Below, piece by piece: positions 1 through 8,618 of a stretch of 55,341 nucleotides of DNA. Origin of the DNA: an uncultured Bacteroidota bacterium (lineage in GTDB: Bacteria; Bacteroidota; Bacteroidia; Flavobacteriales; Flavobacteriaceae); the NCBI GenBank assembly GCA_903838055.1, contig CAILWV010000034.1:1-55341 (forward strand), read 5' to 3'. The position numbers and the translations under genes were made by a program. Positions within the stretch are counted from its first letter, which is position 1. Every line of letters starts with the position of its first letter. The notes beneath the pieces are model-generated. The model was not told the DNA's origin. It did not search any database and saw nothing but the letters and a program-made list of their open reading frames with translations.

Positions 1-87
<87 letters not shown>

Positions 88-97
88 TTTTTTTATT

Positions 98-130
98 AAA
101 ACCCCAATCTGTAAAGATTGGGGTTTTTTG
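98..130 (+). terminator. rRNA operon terminator
   Basis: A 12-bp perfect stem (AAACCCCAATCT pairing with AGATTGGGGTTT) with a GTAA loop is followed by a T run. It lies directly after the 5S RNA and is a typical intrinsic terminator. Confidence 0.9.
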
Positions 131-210
131 TTTTATTGCTGCGGCGAGTTTGTTTGGTTATTTAGGAAAGTTAGGCAGCACCAGTTTGTAAAGTAAATAA
201 AACTTCTATT

Positions 211-248
211 AAAACTAAACATCCTATGTGTGGGATGTCTTAGTTTTT
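211..248. terminator. Probable terminator hairpin
   Basis: An imperfect inverted repeat (AAAACTAAaCATCC with GGATGtCTTAGTTTT) is flanked by A-rich and T-rich sides. It could terminate the leftward gene that stops at 316, or stop read-through from the rRNA operon. The rest of 131-315 shows no gene. Confidence 0.55.
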
Positions 249-315
249 TATTTAGGTCAAAAAAACTAAGATTAACGAACAGTCCGACCCGTAGTGGTAG
301 GTTATAAAGAAAGAA

Positions 316-759
316 TTATGTATTTATTTCTAAATCTTTGATATAATCTTCATATTCATAGAAAAACAGCTCAAATTGTGACATAGTTTCGTTAAAGAAT
401 GCGAAAATTTCCTGCCAATTATTTTTATTATTCAAACTTACGTTAAGTTTTTCTATCCATATTCGGCTTATGACTTTTCCGCTTTCTAAATAATGATTTC
501 TTTCTAGAATAGCTTCTGGAAGATAATTTTCTAGGAGTATGGTTTGTAATGATTGAATTTTTTCGAAGTAAATTTTTCTTTTTTCTTCTTCTTTAGGTTC
601 AATATCTAGTAAAACCTGTGCTTTTTTATTGTCTACATAAAACTTAAAGGTAACATCTTTAATTTTAGTATCATATAAAATCCATTTTCGGGGAAATGTT
701 TCAGCAAATTGAACCCAAAATTCTTTTTTTATTTTTAAACTTTCTTCTTTGCTATACAT
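316..759 (-). CDS. DUF4268 domain-containing protein
   Basis: This 147-residue soluble, acidic protein has no signal peptide or membrane segment. Its pattern (KKEFWVQFAETFPRKWILYDTKIKD near the N-terminus in pieces, a basic/acidic middle, and an aromatic C-terminus with FFYEYEDY) fits the DUF4268 family, small proteins of unknown function common in Flavobacteria and sometimes compared to nuclease-like folds. It stands alone between the rRNA terminator and the divergent Nudix gene, 66 bp away. Family recognition is from memory of the pattern. The function is unknown. Confidence 0.8.
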   Translation of the reverse strand: MYSKEESLKIKKEFWVQFAETFPRKWILYDTKIKDVTFKFYVDNKKAQVLLDIEPKEEEKRKIYFEKIQSLQTILLENYLPEAILERNHYLESGKVISRIWIEKLNVSLNNKNNWQEIFAFFNETMSQFELFFYEYEDYIKDLEINT

Positions 760-825
760 CTTGGATTGTAAATTTTGTGGTCCTAATTTTTTTTGTAAAT
801 TTATAAATAATATAAGCGAATTGCT

Positions 826-1464
826 ATGAATTTTAATCTCTTTTTAAATTCAATTTCTACTATTTCGGATGTTGTTTTACCATCTATTTCATCTCATATT
901 AAAATGGCTCCTTTGGAACGAATTGATTCATTAGAAAAAAGGATAGATTATAGAGAATCTGCTAGAAAAGCAGCTGTTATGATGTTGTTTTATCCAAAAG
1001 AGGATAATGCTCATTTAATTTTAATAGTTCGGAATACTTATCCTGGAGTACATTCAGCCCAAATAGCTTTTCCTGGTGGCAAAGTTGAAGAAACAGATTC
1101 TAATTTTCAAAAAGCTGCTTTGAGAGAAACTTTTGAAGAAATTGGAGTTTCTTCAGATAAAATTAATGTAATAAGAAGTTTTTCTTCTATTTATATTCCT
1201 CCAAGTAACTTTTTAGTATTCCCATATATGGGAGTTTGTACTTCAGAATTGGATTTTGTATTGCAAAATGAAGAAGTTTCTGATATTATTGAATTACCAT
1301 TAAAAATGTTATTAGATGATTCAATCATTACTTTTAAAACTATTGACACTTCATATGCTAAATCAATAAAAGTTCCAGTTTTTCAAATACACGACCATAC
1401 AGTTTGGGGAGCTACCGCTATGATGCTTAGCGAGTTAAAAGATGTTTTAAAAATGGTGTTATAA
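826..1464 (+). CDS. Nudix hydrolase, CoA pyrophosphatase (NudL-like)
   Basis: The 212-residue protein carries the UPF0035/NudL signature. It has a LILIVRN segment at 64-70, then HSAQIAFPGGKV at about 76-87, and a Nudix core ALRETFEEIG at 98-107. The spacing from GGK to REtxEE is the one seen in CoA diphosphatases rather than in MutT. Members of the family split coenzyme A or acyl-CoA into 3',5'-ADP and phosphopantetheine, with Mg or Mn bound by the Nudix glutamates. The protein is cytosolic. It starts at ATG 826 and lies 43 bp before an acyltransferase gene, so the two may form a small lipid/CoA operon. The substrate is inferred from the family. Confidence 0.88.
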   Translation: MNFNLFLNSISTISDVVLPSISSHIKMAPLERIDSLEKRIDYRESARKAAVMMLFYPKEDNAHLILIVRNTYPGVHSAQIAFPGGKVEETDSNFQKAALRETFEEIGVSSDKINVIRSFSSIYIPPSNFLVFPYMGVCTSELDFVLQNEEVSDIIELPLKMLLDDSIITFKTIDTSYAKSIKVPVFQIHDHTVWGATAMMLSELKDVLKMVL

Positions 1465-1507
1465 AGCTTAACTTTTTGTAAGTTTGTTTTTTATTTTTTA
1501 AATTAAT

Positions 1508-2269
1508 ATGGGTTTATTTAAACGAAATCCTTTTGGACATATACTTTTTATTAAAAAATGGTTAATTCGAATCTTTGGTTGTATTACCCATAGAAGATAT
1601 CGAGGATTTAATGAGTTACAGATAGAAGGTTCTCATATTATAAGAGAACTTCCTGATAAAAATGTTCTTTTTATTTCCAATCATCAAACTTATTTTGCCG
1701 ATGTTGTAGCAATGTTTCACGTTTTTAATGCAAGCTTATCTGGACGAGAAAATACCATCAAGAATGTAGGATATATTTGGCGTCCAAAAATGAATATTTA
1801 TTATGTTGCTGCAAGTGAAACTATGAAAGCTGGTTTGTTGCCTAGAATACTTTCTTATGTAGGAGCTATTACTGTGGAGAGAACATGGCGCGCTGATGGT
1901 AAGGATGTTACTGAAAAACGTGATGTTAATCCAAACGATACTGAAAATATTAAAATTGCTCTTAATGATGGCTGGGTAATTACTTTTCCACAAGGAACAA
2001 CAAAATCGTTTAAACCTGTAAGAAAAGGAACTGCTCACATTATAAAACAGCATAAACCTATTGTGGTTCCTATTGTTATTGACGGATTTAGGAGATCCTT
2101 TGATAAAAAAGGGTTAAGGATGAAAAAGAAAAATATTCTTCAATCCTTTATTATTAAAGAACCCTTGGTAATTGATTACGAAAATGACACTATTGATCAA
2201 ATCGTTGAACAAATTGAATATGCAATTCAGCAACATCCTTCATTTTTAAAAGTTATTCCTACAGAATAA
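1508..2269 (+). CDS. 1-acyl-sn-glycerol-3-phosphate acyltransferase family (PlsC-like)
   Basis: The 253-residue protein contains the acyltransferase motif NHQTYFAD at 58-65 (the NHx4D catalytic His-Asp pair). It also has a second block FPQGTT at 160-165, matching the FPEGTRS substrate-binding block with Gln in place of Glu. A third block, IVVPIVIDG, lies near 186. Such enzymes add a fatty acyl chain to lysophospholipid at the inner membrane. The basic N-terminus with an aliphatic stretch may associate with the membrane. It probably shares a transcript with the preceding Nudix gene. The exact acceptor cannot be told from the sequence. Confidence 0.87.
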   Translation: MGLFKRNPFGHILFIKKWLIRIFGCITHRRYRGFNELQIEGSHIIRELPDKNVLFISNHQTYFADVVAMFHVFNASLSGRENTIKNVGYIWRPKMNIYYVAASETMKAGLLPRILSYVGAITVERTWRADGKDVTEKRDVNPNDTENIKIALNDGWVITFPQGTTKSFKPVRKGTAHIIKQHKPIVVPIVIDGFRRSFDKKGLRMKKKNILQSFIIKEPLVIDYENDTIDQIVEQIEYAIQQHPSFLKVIPTE

Positions 2270-2320
2270 ATTAATTAAAAAAAAGCAGATTTAATTAGTC
2301 TAAAATATGGTAGTAAATTC

Positions 2321-2920
2321 TTATAAATCTATTTTCATTAGTTCCTTATAATTATTATTTAATTTTTTCAAAAGTCCTCCATAAAGTAGTTTATAGAACC
2401 CCCATATTATTATCATAATTACAGGTACAATAAAAATAATAATTATATATTCAGTTTTAGTATTCAAAGAATTATCTTTAGAATGTGCATTATTAAAACC
2501 ATCAATTGCTCCAAATACACCAAAAACTCCCCCGATTAATACGTTCCAAAAGATATAATAATTAACAACTCGTCTAGTAGTTTTTATTTGTTCAATCAAA
2601 TTTTTTGAAGAATCTAATACGGATATAGATCTATATTTCTTATAAAAAATGACGATAAAACTAATTACAACAAGGTAATTGAGATAATTTATTATTTCTA
2701 AATAGGGGTGTTTGATTAAAAATCCATCAATCTTTTCATCATTAATAAATAAACTAATGCCATTTAATATTAAAAATTCTAATATACTAATAATTAAAAT
2801 CCACTTTGCTAATGAAGAAGAGTGTTTTTGAATCATTTTATAAATAGTACCTTCCGATAATTGTTCAAAGGTTTTTGTGTCCTTTTTCCAATCTTTTTTT
2901 AATAAATCCAATTCTTTCAT
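2321..2920 (-). CDS. Four-helix membrane protein, probable partner of the ECF sigma factor
   Basis: This 199-residue protein begins with a soluble basic segment of about 38 residues that contains LDLLKKDWKKD. Four hydrophobic segments follow at about 40-59, 76-93, 121-139 and 158-180, and then a basic tail. It starts 4 nt after the stop of an ECF sigma factor gene, the usual place for an anti-sigma factor. It lacks the zinc-binding HxxxCxxC of ZAS-type anti-sigmas. Related flavobacterial proteins are often left hypothetical or misnamed. Regulation of the sigma factor is an inference from gene order. Confidence 0.7.
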   Translation of the reverse strand: MKELDLLKKDWKKDTKTFEQLSEGTIYKMIQKHSSSLAKWILIISILEFLILNGISLFINDEKIDGFLIKHPYLEIINYLNYLVVISFIVIFYKKYRSISVLDSSKNLIEQIKTTRRVVNYYIFWNVLIGGVFGVFGAIDGFNNAHSKDNSLNTKTEYIIIIFIVPVIMIIIWGFYKLLYGGLLKKLNNNYKELMKIDL

Positions 2921-2924
2921 TGTT

Positions 2925-3419
2925 TTACGGATTTAATATTTTTTTTAATTTCCCTTTAATTCTGTTCATTTTTACCCTTGCATTAACTTCACTTATCCCT
3001 AATGTTTCTGAAATTTCTGTATAATCTTTATCTTCCAAATACATATAAATTAATGCCTTTTCAATATCGTTTAATTGATGTATCGCCTTATACATCAATA
3101 GTAATTGTTCTTCTTCCTCGCTGTTGTAATCCTCTTGGCTAATAAAATAACTCTTACTTTCATAATCAACCGTAGAAATACTTCGCGTACTTTTTCTATA
3201 AAGTGTTATTGCTGTATTTAATGCAACTCGATATGCCCAAGTTGAAAATTTAGACTCCCCTCTGAACTTCGGAAAAGCTTTCCATAATTGAATTGTAATT
3301 TCTTGAAACAAATCTTTATGAGCATCCTCACCCGAAGTATATAGGCGACAAATCTTATGGATAATGTTTTGATTATCCTTAAGTTGCTTCACAAATAGTT
3401 GTTCCAAACTTTCATTCAT
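2925..3419 (-). CDS. RNA polymerase sigma factor, ECF (sigma-70) family
   Basis: The 164-residue length and layout are typical of ECF factors. Region 2 is visible around residues 20-75, with a DAHKDLFQEITIQLWKAFPKF block and the promoter-melting stretch FSTWAYRVALNTA. Region 4 lies around 115-160, with a helix-turn-helix reading YTEISETLGISEVNARVKMNRIK. It would direct RNA polymerase to alternative promoters. The membrane protein gene begins 4 nt downstream and probably encodes its regulator. The sequence TTGTAACAA at 3449-3457 (leftward reading), just upstream, resembles an ECF -35 box and could reflect autoregulation, but this is weak. Confidence 0.92.
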   Translation of the reverse strand: MNESLEQLFVKQLKDNQNIIHKICRLYTSGEDAHKDLFQEITIQLWKAFPKFRGESKFSTWAYRVALNTAITLYRKSTRSISTVDYESKSYFISQEDYNSEEEEQLLLMYKAIHQLNDIEKALIYMYLEDKDYTEISETLGISEVNARVKMNRIKGKLKKILNP

Positions 3420-3524
3420 ACGCTTTGTTAGTAATATTATTTAAGAAATTGTTACAATTTTTCTTTTTTTGTAGTGATTGGCTTGTGTTTTTTAGTAAGA
3501 AATATTCCCGCTTTGCATTATAAT

Positions 3525-3582
3525 CTGTAATTACCATACCAAATCATTTGCTAGCGAGATACTATTAGTATGGTAATTACAG
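3525..3582. repeat. Perfect 15-bp inverted repeat with 28-nt loop
   Basis: CTGTAATTACCATAC at 3525-3539 is exactly complementary to GTATGGTAATTACAG at 3568-3582. It lies between the sigma-factor gene and the terminator of the barrel gene. No T run follows it, so it is not a normal terminator. It could be an operator, a structured RNA or a small dispersed palindromic element. Confidence 0.8.
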
Positions 3583-3623
3583 GATTTTCACTTCACTCGG
3601 GGCTAAGCCTGGATCTAATTTCA

Positions 3624-3653
3624 TAAAAAAACCATCCGAAGGACGAATGGTTT
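3624..3653 (-). terminator. Terminator of the OmpP1/FadL-type gene
   Basis: On the leftward strand, AAACCATTCG pairs with CGGATGGTTT (one G-T wobble) around a TCCTT loop and is followed by a run of T. It lies 21 bp after the stop codon of the barrel gene. Confidence 0.85.
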
Positions 3654-3674
3654 AAGATGGTATATTTTATTTTA

Positions 3675-5177
3675 TTACAATTCAAACAATAAAGTTAGGC
3701 TAAATGTATTGATTACTGATTTAATACGTGCTGCATCTGTTAGACCTTGAGAAAAAAATTGTTGGTCATAATCACGTTTTGTATGAGAATAAGCAAAATC
3801 TAATTTAGTGCTTCCAAAATTGTATCCCAAACCACCAGAAAAACCTGACAAGGCACCAACAGTAGTTCTATCTTTATATGGACTTTGTTCATATCGATAA
3901 CCACTACGAAGACTGACTTTTTTTATTTTAAATTCTCCGCCAAGTCTAACTTCTTTAGCGCAAGTTAGGTTGTTATTCATGTAGGTGTTCGTGCTAGAAA
4001 AATCTCCTTTTGGGCGATAGGTTGTATTGTTATAATTTTTAGAAGAAAGATCTATACTTATTAATCCTCGTTTGCCAAAGATACAAGCAAAACTACCTGT
4101 CCATTTTCCTGGAGATTGTAGGTTATAAGGAACAAAAATCATGGTTGTGTTAGGGTCTATAGTAACCGAAGAATACAAAGTATTGTTTTGTGTAGAATTC
4201 AATCCATATCCTGATGTAGTTACTCGTTGACTAAGCTCATCAGTTAATTTATACCATGTTGGAGATTCATACGCTAAACCAAGGCGAACTTGTTTTATTG
4301 GTTTGAAAATAGTTCCTAATTGAAAAGAAAATCCGCTACCATAAGTATATAAATCATTACTAAATCTAATTATGTCTACTGTTGATCCAGTGACATATTT
4401 TGGATTATTATTAGATTCGTAAAAACCACTTGATTGACGGTAATCTAAAAAATGAGAATTTAAGTTCATTCCAAATAACCATTTATCAGAATATTGTGCT
4501 GCAAAGTTAAAGGCAACTTTACTGTTGTATCCAGTTGAATGAATTCTATTTTCTTGATAATAATTTCCTCCAGGCGCTACATTTGTTTCAAAACTAGTAT
4601 CTGATGTTGGATATAAAATGTGTGATTTGACTCCAAAATATGCTTGTTGCTCATTATAATATAATTCATCAAAATAGTAATTGTTTATATTACCATAAGA
4701 TACACCATTTGCATAACTCAAGAAATATTTATCTACAGAATTATTTGGGTTTGTTCCAGCTGAAAAAATAGAATTGTCTAAGTTTCTAGCATTTTCATAA
4801 TTCAAGGAAAATGCAAATTTTCTCCAATCACTGCTAGTGTCTTCATTATTAAAAACAAACACAGCTCCTGCTTGATTTAAAGCAAAGGAGTTACTATTAG
4901 CTTTTGTGTTTTTTTCAAAATAATTTGAATTATTACTATTGTTATAATCCGTTAAAGTAAATCCAACTTGGTTGTTTGCAAATATTAATGAGCCAGCAGG
5001 GTTAATGTTTAATGCTGAAAAATCACCACCTAACGCTCCAAATGCTCCTCCCATTGCTCTAAATCGTGCAGTACCATTAAGGTCTGTTTGAGAAAAACGC
5101 AAAGCGTCATTTATGTCCTGAGCCTGAATTGAAGAAATAGCTATACTTGATAATACTATTGCAAATATCTTTTTCAT
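3675..5177 (-). CDS. Outer-membrane beta-barrel transport protein, OmpP1/FadL/TodX-like
   Basis: The 500-residue protein has a signal peptide (MKKIFAIVLSSIAISSIQA, cleaved before QD) and then the flavobacterial FadL-like start DALRFSQTDLNGTARFRAMGGAFGALGGD. NINPAGSLIF, the NPA box of the FadL N-terminal hatch, lies near residues 58-67. The rest alternates polar and aromatic residues, as in a beta barrel, and it ends in a short barrel strand with terminal FEL. These proteins take up hydrophobic compounds across the outer membrane. Flavobacterial members are often labelled hemin receptor without proof. It follows the low-complexity lipoprotein gene by 31 bp, so the two are probably co-transcribed. 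Confidence 0.88.
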   Translation of the reverse strand: MKKIFAIVLSSIAISSIQAQDINDALRFSQTDLNGTARFRAMGGAFGALGGDFSALNINPAGSLIFANNQVGFTLTDYNNSNNSNYFEKNTKANSNSFALNQAGAVFVFNNEDTSSDWRKFAFSLNYENARNLDNSIFSAGTNPNNSVDKYFLSYANGVSYGNINNYYFDELYYNEQQAYFGVKSHILYPTSDTSFETNVAPGGNYYQENRIHSTGYNSKVAFNFAAQYSDKWLFGMNLNSHFLDYRQSSGFYESNNNPKYVTGSTVDIIRFSNDLYTYGSGFSFQLGTIFKPIKQVRLGLAYESPTWYKLTDELSQRVTTSGYGLNSTQNNTLYSSVTIDPNTTMIFVPYNLQSPGKWTGSFACIFGKRGLISIDLSSKNYNNTTYRPKGDFSSTNTYMNNNLTCAKEVRLGGEFKIKKVSLRSGYRYEQSPYKDRTTVGALSGFSGGLGYNFGSTKLDFAYSHTKRDYDQQFFSQGLTDAARIKSVINTFSLTLLFEL

Positions 5178-5208
5178 AGAAATTTATTTTTAATAATTAA
5201 ATAAAAAA

Positions 5209-6315
5209 TTATCGTCTTCCGCCGCCTCCGGATCTTCCGCCACCTCCGCCGCCGTAACTTCCTCCACCGCCGCCATAATTACCGCCGCCAGATGATCTTG
5301 GAGACGAATAAGATGGAGAAGAGTATGAAGGAGTAGAGTAAGATCTTGGACTTGAATAAGTTGGTTCAGAAGGAGTGTATGATCTTGGACTTGTGTAAGT
5401 AGAAGATGGCGTATAAGTTCTTGGGCTACTAGATGAATTACTAGGAGTATAACTTCTTGGTGAATTATTATTGTTATAATTATTATTGTAATTAGTTCTA
5501 GGAGAATTGTTATTGTTGTTATAATTAGTTCTTGGAGATGGATTATTGTAGTTTCTAGAGCCAAAAACTCCTGAATTTCTTCCTCCATCTATAGAAGAAC
5601 TTCTTCCGCCACTGATGTAATTTCCAGAGCCACCGCCTACAAAATTTGTATTCCTTCTTCCACCTGAATAGGCATAATTATGCCCAGAGTGACCGTAGTT
5701 CCAACCCCAATTGTTACCATAATATCCTCCATAATATCCTCCGTAATACCCTCCATAATATCCTCCACCATAGTAACCATACCAATTTGGTGCGTACCAG
5801 CTTGGCCCATACCAAGAATTCCATCCCATTCCCCAACTTGGCCCATAATAACTATTATATCCCCAGTTATTTCCATACCATCCATTATTCCAACCCCAAT
5901 TGTTTCCTGCCCAGCTGTTGTAATAACCCCAATTGTTCCATCCCCAATTGTTGCTGTATAAATTTACAGTAACATTATTTGCGTTATTAGATCCCCAACC
6001 TGCATAATTTGTTTCAGTTGCAGCTTGAAGTGGTTGTTTTTTTAATGTATCTGATACTGAAGTGTAATTTTCTACATCTGTAATTACTTGTTCGTTATCT
6101 TTATTTAGATTACTAAAGTATTCTTTATAATAGCCACCATTGTTATTGTTATTTTGATTTTCTCTAGCCCTTGGCTTATCATTAGATCCATAAACTCCAT
6201 CGTTGTCATAATAGGAGGAGTTTTGGTAAGAACCACAAGAAGTTACAAGCAATGCAAAAAATCCAAATATGGAATAAATGGAGATTTTTGTCGTAAAAAA
6301 ATTAATTGTTTTCAT
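5209..6315 (-). CDS. Low-complexity Gly/Asn/Tyr/Trp-rich lipoprotein
   Basis: Starting at the ATG at 6315 gives 368 residues. An ATG at 6342 lies upstream of the expected transcription start, because the promoter -7 box is at 6345-6352. The N-terminus MKTINF leads to a hydrophobic stretch and a lipobox LVTSC, with Cys27 as the lipidated residue. A polar Asn-rich spacer follows. Next come repeats of NNWGWNN and GGYYGGYYGG type, then SPRTYTPS-type repeats rich in Ser/Pro/Arg, and a Gly-rich tail ending GGRR. It resembles adhesive or surface-coat low-complexity proteins. Database relatives have sometimes been misnamed after the neighbouring proS. The function is unknown. It probably forms an operon with the following barrel gene. 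Confidence 0.8.
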   Translation of the reverse strand: MKTINFFTTKISIYSIFGFFALLVTSCGSYQNSSYYDNDGVYGSNDKPRARENQNNNNNGGYYKEYFSNLNKDNEQVITDVENYTSVSDTLKKQPLQAATETNYAGWGSNNANNVTVNLYSNNWGWNNWGYYNSWAGNNWGWNNGWYGNNWGYNSYYGPSWGMGWNSWYGPSWYAPNWYGYYGGGYYGGYYGGYYGGYYGNNWGWNYGHSGHNYAYSGGRRNTNFVGGGSGNYISGGRSSSIDGGRNSGVFGSRNYNNPSPRTNYNNNNNSPRTNYNNNYNNNNSPRSYTPSNSSSSPRTYTPSSTYTSPRSYTPSEPTYSSPRSYSTPSYSSPSYSSPRSSGGGNYGGGGGSYGGGGGGRSGGGGRR

Positions 6316-6331
6316 ATCTATTGCGATTTTA

Positions 6332-6362
6332 TTGTTGGACAATACAAAAATAGTTAGTTTTG
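6332..6362 (+). promoter_or_regulatory. Probable proS promoter
   Basis: TTG at 6332-6334, a 20-bp spacer and TAGTTTTG at 6355-6362 match the Bacteroidota TTTG / TAnnTTTG pattern. It overlaps and faces away from the leftward -7 box at 6345-6352. Confidence 0.5.
6345..6352 (-). promoter_or_regulatory. Promoter -7 box of the lipoprotein/barrel operon
   Basis: On the leftward strand the sequence reads TATTTTTG, matching the Bacteroidota -7 consensus TAnnTTTG. The expected start point near 6339 is about 24 nt before the ATG at 6315. Confidence 0.6.
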
Positions 6363-6415
6363 CCGAACTATTTAGTTAAATTAAGTTAAACAATTTTTAT
6401 GCCAAATTATTTCTC

Positions 6416-7894
6416 ATGAGTAAGAACTTGACAACGCGAACGGAAGACTATTCCAAATGGTATAATGAATTAGTGGTTAAAGCCGATTTAGCCGAAAATT
6501 CTGGGGTTAGAGGATGTATGGTGATTAAACCATACGGCTATGCTATTTGGGAAAAAATGCAAGCAGAACTTGATCGAATGTTTAAAGAAACAGGACATAG
6601 TAATGCTTATTTTCCATTATTTGTACCTAAAAGTATGTTTGAAGCCGAAGAAAAAAATGCTGAAGGTTTCGCAAAAGAATGTGCTATAGTTACACATTAC
6701 CGATTAAAAAATGATCCTGATAAACCTGGAAAATTAATGGTAGATCCTAATGCTAAGCTAGAAGAAGAATTGATAGTTCGTCCAACTAGTGAAGCTATTA
6801 TTTGGTCTACTTATAAAGGATGGGTTCAGTCCTATCGTGATTTGCCACTTCTTATTAATCAATGGGCAAATGTTGTTCGTTGGGAAATGCGTACACGATT
6901 ATTTTTGCGTACTGCCGAATTTTTATGGCAAGAAGGTCACACTGCTCATGCTACTAGAGCAGAAGCAATTGAAGAATCGGAAAAAATGATGAATGTCTAT
7001 GCAGATTTTGCTCAAAATTTCATGGCGATTCCGGTGATAAAAGGATTGAAAACCGAAACCGAACGTTTTGCTGGTGCCGAAGAAACATATTGTATTGAAG
7101 CATTGATGCAAGATGGTAAGGCGTTACAAGCTGGAACTTCCCATTTCTTAGGGCAAAATTTTGCTAAAGCATTTGATGTGAAATTTGCTAATCAAGAAGG
7201 AAAGCAAGAATATGTTTGGGGTACATCTTGGGGAGTTTCTACACGTTTAATGGGGGCATTGGTAATGACGCATTCAGATGATAACGGATTGGTATTACCA
7301 CCTAATTTAGCGCCAATTCAGGTAGTTATTGTTCCGATTTTTAAAACTGAAGAGGAATTTGATAAAATTACAACAGTAGTAAATGAATTAATAGCCCAGT
7401 TCAAAAAAATGAATATTTCTGTCAAATATGATGATAGAACTACTCAAAAACCAGGATTCAAATTTGCAGAATGGGAATTAAAAGGAGTTCCTGTGCGAGT
7501 TGCTGTAGGGCCTAAAGATTTAGAAAACGGCACTTTTGAAGTTGCTCGTAGAGATACTTTAACTAAAGAAGTAATTGCAAATGAAGGTATTGTAAACTAT
7601 ATTAGTGAATTATTAAATACAATTCAAACTGATTTATATCAAAAAGCTTTAGATTATAGAACAAACCATATTACAGAGGCAAATTCCTTTGAAGAATTTA
7701 AAACAATATTGGAAGATAAAGGAGGGTTTATTTCTGCACATTGGGATGGAACAGCCGAAACAGAAGAAAAAATTAAGGAATTAACTAAGGCAACCATTCG
7801 TTGTATACCATTAAATAGGGTAGAAGAGGAAGGAAAATGTGTTTTAACCGGAGCTAAGTCTACTGGTAGAGTGCTATTTGCAAAGGCATATTAA
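6416..7894 (+). CDS. proS: Prolyl-tRNA synthetase (ProS type 3, archaeal/eukaryal form)
   Basis: The 492-residue enzyme charges tRNA-Pro with proline in the cytosol. Class II synthetase motifs are visible. Motif 2 is around [20 protein letters not shown] (residues ~161-180), preceded by [10 protein letters not shown]. Motif 3 lies in [18 protein letters not shown]. An anticodon-binding domain follows ([10 protein letters not shown] onward), and a C-terminal zinc-type domain ends in AKAY. The length and the lack of the editing insertion place it in the short type shared with archaea and eukaryotes, which is normal for Bacteroidota. It starts at ATG 6416, divergent from the lipoprotein operon. 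Confidence 0.97.
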   Translation: MSKNLTTRTEDYSKWYNELVVKADLAENSGVRGCMVIKPYGYAIWEKMQAELDRMFKETGHSNAYFPLFVPKSMFEAEEKNAEGFAKECAIVTHYRLKNDPDKPGKLMVDPNAKLEEELIVRPTSEAIIWSTYKGWVQSYRDLPLLINQWANVVRWEMRTRLFLRTAEFLWQEGHTAHATRAEAIEESEKMMNVYADFAQNFMAIPVIKGLKTETERFAGAEETYCIEALMQDGKALQAGTSHFLGQNFAKAFDVKFANQEGKQEYVWGTSWGVSTRLMGALVMTHSDDNGLVLPPNLAPIQVVIVPIFKTEEEFDKITTVVNELIAQFKKMNISVKYDDRTTQKPGFKFAEWELKGVPVRVAVGPKDLENGTFEVARRDTLTKEVIANEGIVNYISELLNTIQTDLYQKALDYRTNHITEANSFEEFKTILEDKGGFISAHWDGTAETEEKIKELTKATIRCIPLNRVEEEGKCVLTGAKSTGRVLFAKAY

Positions 7895-7922
7895 AAAAAA
7901 ATAAAAAAAGTTACAACTGCTA

Positions 7923-7952
7923 TTGTACGAATAAAAAATAGTTGTATTTTTG
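7923..7952 (+). promoter_or_regulatory. Promoter of the tRNA-Glu / rpsT unit
   Basis: TTG at 7923-7925 is followed after exactly 19 bp by TATTTTTG at 7945-7952, matching the Bacteroidota -33/-7 pattern. The first tRNA begins 19 bp later. Confidence 0.7.
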
Positions 7953-7971
7953 CATCCGCATTTAAGCAGTA

Positions 7972-8043
7972 GGCCCGTTCGTCTATCGGTTAGGACGCAT
8001 GGTTTTCATCCATGTAAGAGGGGTTCGATTCCCCTACGGGCTA
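7972..8043 (+). tRNA. tRNA-Glu (anticodon TTC), copy 1
   Basis: The 72-nt cloverleaf has an acceptor stem GGCCCGT / ACGGGCT, a D arm, an anticodon stem CATGG / CCATG around TTTTCAT (anticodon TTC), and a T arm with GGTTCGATTCC. The 3' CCA is not encoded. It is identical over its full length to the next tRNA gene. Confidence 0.96.
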
Positions 8044-8091
8044 CAAGAACAATATAATTATTGAGATTATTATTTAACCAAGGATGACAAT

Positions 8092-8163
8092 GGCCCGTTC
8101 GTCTATCGGTTAGGACGCATGGTTTTCATCCATGTAAGAGGGGTTCGATTCCCCTACGGGCTA
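8092..8163 (+). tRNA. tRNA-Glu (anticodon TTC), copy 2
   Basis: This is identical to the copy at 7972-8043, 48 nt further on, and is a recent tandem duplication or gene-converted pair. The rpsT start codon follows 35 nt downstream with no terminator between, so the tRNAs and rpsT may share a transcript. Confidence 0.96.
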
Positions 8164-8198
8164 CAAAAAAAAATTATTTAAAAAAAAATATTAAAAAA

Positions 8199-8450
8199 AT
8201 GGCAAATCATAAGTCAGCTTTAAAAAGAATCAGAAGTAACGATAAGAAAAGAGTATTAAACAGATACCAACACAAAACAACTCGTAATGCTATCAAAGCA
8301 ATTAGAATTGCTACTGATAAAACAGATGCAGCTTCTAAGTTAGCTAGTGTGATCTCGATGATTGATCGTTTAGCTAAGAAAAATATTATTCATGATAACA
8401 AAGCTTCTAATTTAAAATCTAAATTAACTAAGCACGTTGCTAAATTATAG
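8199..8450 (+). CDS. rpsT: 30S ribosomal protein S20
   Basis: The 83-residue, strongly basic protein begins MANHKSALKRIRSNDKKRVLNRY, the hallmark of bacterial S20 (bS20). The helical C-terminal part contains NKASNLKSKLTKHV. It binds 16S rRNA in the body of the small subunit. It lies downstream of two tRNA-Glu genes and ends at a strong terminator. The length is normal for the family. Confidence 0.97.
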   Translation: MANHKSALKRIRSNDKKRVLNRYQHKTTRNAIKAIRIATDKTDAASKLASVISMIDRLAKKNIIHDNKASNLKSKLTKHVAKL

Positions 8451-8476
8451 TAGTTTTTTTAATTAAGTACTACATG

Positions 8477-8506
8477 AAAAACTTCCAGTAATGGAAGTTT
8501 TTTTTG
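8477..8506 (+). terminator. rpsT terminator
   Basis: AAAACTTCCA pairs with TGGAAGTTTT around GTAA and is followed by eight or more T. It lies 27 bp after the rpsT stop codon. Confidence 0.9.
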
Positions 8507-8618
8507 TTTAAAACAATTGCAAAGAGAATAAATTGGTTTATTTCTGTTGATTTGACTCATTAATAGTTATTAAAATGTAAACTATTAGAACTAAGGTTTT
8601 TTTTGTCAAAATAAAGTG

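Noticed and set aside
5190..5972. Several long open frames on both strands over the low-complexity lipoprotein gene
   Set aside because: They are shadows caused by the biased Gly/Tyr/Asn/Trp codons. Their products are Ile/Thr/Leu or Ile/Pro/Ser runs with no signal or family pattern, while the lipoprotein frame has a promoter, signal peptide and lipobox.
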